Source: Arion vulgaris (lineage: Eukaryota > Mollusca > Gastropoda > Stylommatophora > Arionidae). Taken from it: a stretch of DNA of 64,000 bases. Position numbers and translations under genes: made by a program. Below are positions 61,670 through 64,000 of this stretch, piece by piece; position 1 is the stretch's first letter; every line of letters begins with the position of its first letter. The notes beneath the pieces are model-generated. The model saw nothing but the letters and a program-made list of their open reading frames with translations. It did not search any database and had not been told where the DNA came from. The stretch spans positions 42,078,306 through 42,142,305 of the forward strand of contig CM036755.1 of NCBI GenBank assembly GCA_020796225.1. Reading direction: 5' to 3'.

Positions 61670-61869
61670 GTAAGTGCAGAAGTTTGATAAAAGATTGATG
61701 AAAGCAGATTTTAAAATAAATGCTTGAATGGATACAATTGTTATCAACTAAGTCTACCATCCCTGTTTGATCTGCTTGCTACTAATGCTAGCATGTTCTG
61801 ATGAATGTCAAATAACTTGTATTCAATAAATGGTGAAACACGTAAAAACAAAGTATTGTAGTTATACAA

Positions 61870-63586
61870 AAGCAATGACAAAACACAACAATTTATTCCC
61901 TTATATCAATAATATTAAATAAATGATCTGTTGTGTTGACATGACAAAACACAACAATTTATTCCCTTATATCAATAATATTAAATAAATGTTCTGTTGT
62001 GTTGACATGACAAAACACAACAATTTATTCCCTTATATCAATAATATTAAATAAATGTTCTGTTGTGTTGACATGACAAAACACAACAATTTATTCCCTT
62101 ATATCAATAATATTAAATAAATGTTCTGTTGTGTTGACATGACAAAACACAGCAATTTATTCCCTTATATCAATAATATTAAATAAATGTTCTGTTGTGT
62201 TGACATGACAAAACACAACAATTTATTCCCTGATATCAATAATATTAAATAAATGATCTGTTGTGTTGACATGACAAAACACAACAATTTATTCCCTTAT
62301 ATCAATAATATTAAATAAATGTTCTGTTGTGTTGACATGACAAAACACAACAATTTATTCCCTTATATCAATAATATTAAATAAATGATCTGTTGTGTTG
62401 ACATGACAAAACACAACAATTTATTCCCTTATATCAATAATATTAAATAAATGATCTGTTGTGTTGACATGACAAAACACAACAATTTATTCCCTTATAT
62501 CAATAATATTAAATAAATGTTATGTTGTGTTGACATGACAAAACACAACAATTTATTCCCTTATATCAATAATATTAAATAAATGTTCTGTTGTGTTGAC
62601 ATGACAAAACACAACAATTTATTCCCTTATATCAATAATATTAAATAAATGTTCTGTTGTGTTGACATGACAAAACACAACAATTTATTCCCTTATATCA
62701 ATAATATTAAATAAATGTTCTGTTGTGTTGACATGACAAAACACAGCAATTTATTCCCTTATATCAATAATATTAAATAAATGTTCTGTTGTGTTGACAT
62801 GACAAAACACAGCAATTTATTCCCTTATATCAATAATATTAAATAAATGTTCTGTTGTGTTGACATGACAAAACACAGCAATTTATTCCCTTATATCAAT
62901 AATATTAAATAAATGTTCTGTTGTGTTGACATGACAAAACACAGCAATTTATTCCCTTATATCAATAATATTAAATAAATGTTCTGTTGTGTTGACATGA
63001 CAAAACACAGCAATTTATTCCCTTATATCAATAATATTAAATAAATGTTCTGTTGTGTTGACATGACAAAACACAACAATTTATTCCCTTATATCAATAA
63101 TATTAAATAAATGTTCTGTTGTGTTGACATGACAAAACACAGCAATTTATTCCCTGATATCAATAATATTAAATAAATGATCTGTTGTGTTGACATGACA
63201 AAACACATCAATTTATTCCCTTATATCAATAATATTAAATAAATGTTCTGTTGTGTTGACATGACAAAACACATCAATTTATTCCCTTATATCAATAATA
63301 TTAAATAAATGTTCTGTTGTGTTGACATGACAAAACACATCAATTTATTCCCTTATATCAATAATATTAAATAAATGATCTGTTGTGTTGACATGACAAA
63401 ACACAACAATTTATTCCCTTATATCAATAATATTAAATAAATGTTCTGTTGTGTTGACATGACAAAACACAACAATTTATTCCTTTTATCAATAATATTA
63501 AATAAATGTTCTGTTGTGTTGACATGACAAAACACAACAATTTATTCCCTTATATCAATAATATTAAATAAATGATCTGTTGTGTT
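61870..63586 (+). repeat. 66-bp minisatellite, about 26 copies, each with an AATAAA
   Basis: The monomer is TGACAAAACACAACAATTTA, TTCCCTTATATCAATAATAT, TAAATAAATGTTCTGTTGTG, TTGACA. Each sense-strand copy has AAATAAAT followed within a few bases by a GT-rich TGTTCTGTTGTGTTG. Variants (GTTCT/GATCT, AACAATT/AGCAATT/ATCAATT) cluster in runs. It begins about 200 bp after exon 13. Confidence 0.95.
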
Positions 63587-63599
63587 GACATGACAAAAC

Positions 63600-63847
63600 C
63601 CGCCATGTGTTGCGGGCTGCAAGGAGCAAGAATAGTAACACTGCAACCTACAAGAAGGTCATAAGAGGCAACTGAGGTAGGGGCCTAGGAAGCTACCTAG
63701 TAAATAAAAGCATCGAGAAATTGATGTGCTGGTCTACATGTAGGTGCATAACTGGCACACCGTACAATTGCTCTTAGGCTCAGATCACATACCAATCACA
63801 AAGAGTGGTTACCAAGTGGTCTGTGTGGAGCATTCGAAGAAGAAGAC
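63600..63847 (+). mobile_element. SINE-A copy with 13-bp TSD at the edge of the 66-bp array
   Basis: GACATGACAAAAC at 63587-63599 and GACATGATAAAAC at 63848-63860 flank it. The body contains AGCAAGAATAGTAACACTGC, CATAACTGGCACACCGTACA and CACAAAGAGTGGTTACCAAG. The tail is TTCGAAGAAGAAGAC. Confidence 0.92.
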
Positions 63848-64000
63848 GACATGATAAAACTATAGATTAATCTGTGCCGAGATCCTCTAATGTCGAGTGT
63901 CAACTATGTTAGAATTGAATTCTGCAACTGAATGGTGTCTAGACAAATCCTAAAATAACACCAAGGACAGCATGAAAGTAAATGGGACATTATTATAACA

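Noticed and set aside
1..64000. A prokaryote-type operon, defence island or biosynthetic cluster
   Set aside because: The only conserved protein is spliced over 60 kb, and all other coding similarity is to LINEs. No closely spaced intact frames exist.

Overview
This is a eukaryotic, AT-rich, intron-dominated window that contains one recognisable host gene on the + strand. The gene is the 5' two-thirds of a DENND5 (Rab6-interacting protein 1)-like gene. Thirteen coding exons run from an initiator ATG at 2062 to 61669, with GT/AG boundaries and matching phases throughout, apart from a one-base frame break inside exon 10. They encode about 859 residues: uDENN, cDENN and dDENN modules, a linker, and most of the first RUN domain. 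The rest of RUN1, the PLAT domain and RUN2 would lie beyond the right edge. Coding sequence is only about 2.6 kb (4%) of the window. The abundance of RNase H-bearing non-LTR retrotransposons, tRNA-headed SINEs and intronic minisatellites fits a lophotrochozoan animal, most likely a mollusc and perhaps a gastropod. That assignment is inference, not proof.

Layout. 1-2061 is the 5' flank: a 49-bp minisatellite (46-1214), a dispersed repeat ('element X') and the presumed 5'UTR with a 5-codon upstream ORF. 2062-6367 holds exons 1-3; intron 2 begins with a 37-bp minisatellite that starts at the splice donor and was later split by a LINE. 6368-17290 holds exons 3-5, with a 2.5-kb 33-bp array, 20- and 41-bp arrays, a SINE-A and a 2.2-kb minus-strand LINE with RT and RNase H. 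17291-23542 holds LINE/SINE debris, a mariner-type MITE, a hAT-like MITE containing a 38-bp minisatellite, and exon 6. 23543-29350 holds a LINE whose target-site duplication copied the exon 6 splice donor, a 33-bp array and exons 7-8. 29351-35903 (intron 8 and exon 9) is dominated by a 2.2-kb 26-bp array and a 53-bp array. 35904-50723 (intron 9) is a 15-kb graveyard of nested LINEs, SINEs, MITEs and seven tandem arrays. 50724-64000 holds exons 10-13, a 36-to-31-bp array, more nested repeats, and a 66-bp array whose every monomer carries a polyadenylation-signal-like AATAAA.

The mobile elements were grouped here by shared sequence, with ad hoc names (LINE-A to LINE-L, SINE-A to SINE-E). All coding remnants of LINEs are broken by stops, shifts or truncation. 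Several insertions can be dated relative to one another because they are nested and have clear target-site duplications (TSDs). By summed coordinates, tandem arrays make up about 17 kb, slightly over a quarter of the window. The many long reading frames in those arrays arise because the repeat period is a multiple of three, and they are not genes.

I found no prokaryote-type defence, CRISPR or biosynthetic system. What stands out is how repeats press on splice and processing signals of one conserved gene: a donor amplified into a minisatellite, a donor duplicated by a LINE, TE insertions within 27-45 bp of three acceptors, a candidate 36-nt microexon, and an intronic array of poly(A)-like signals.
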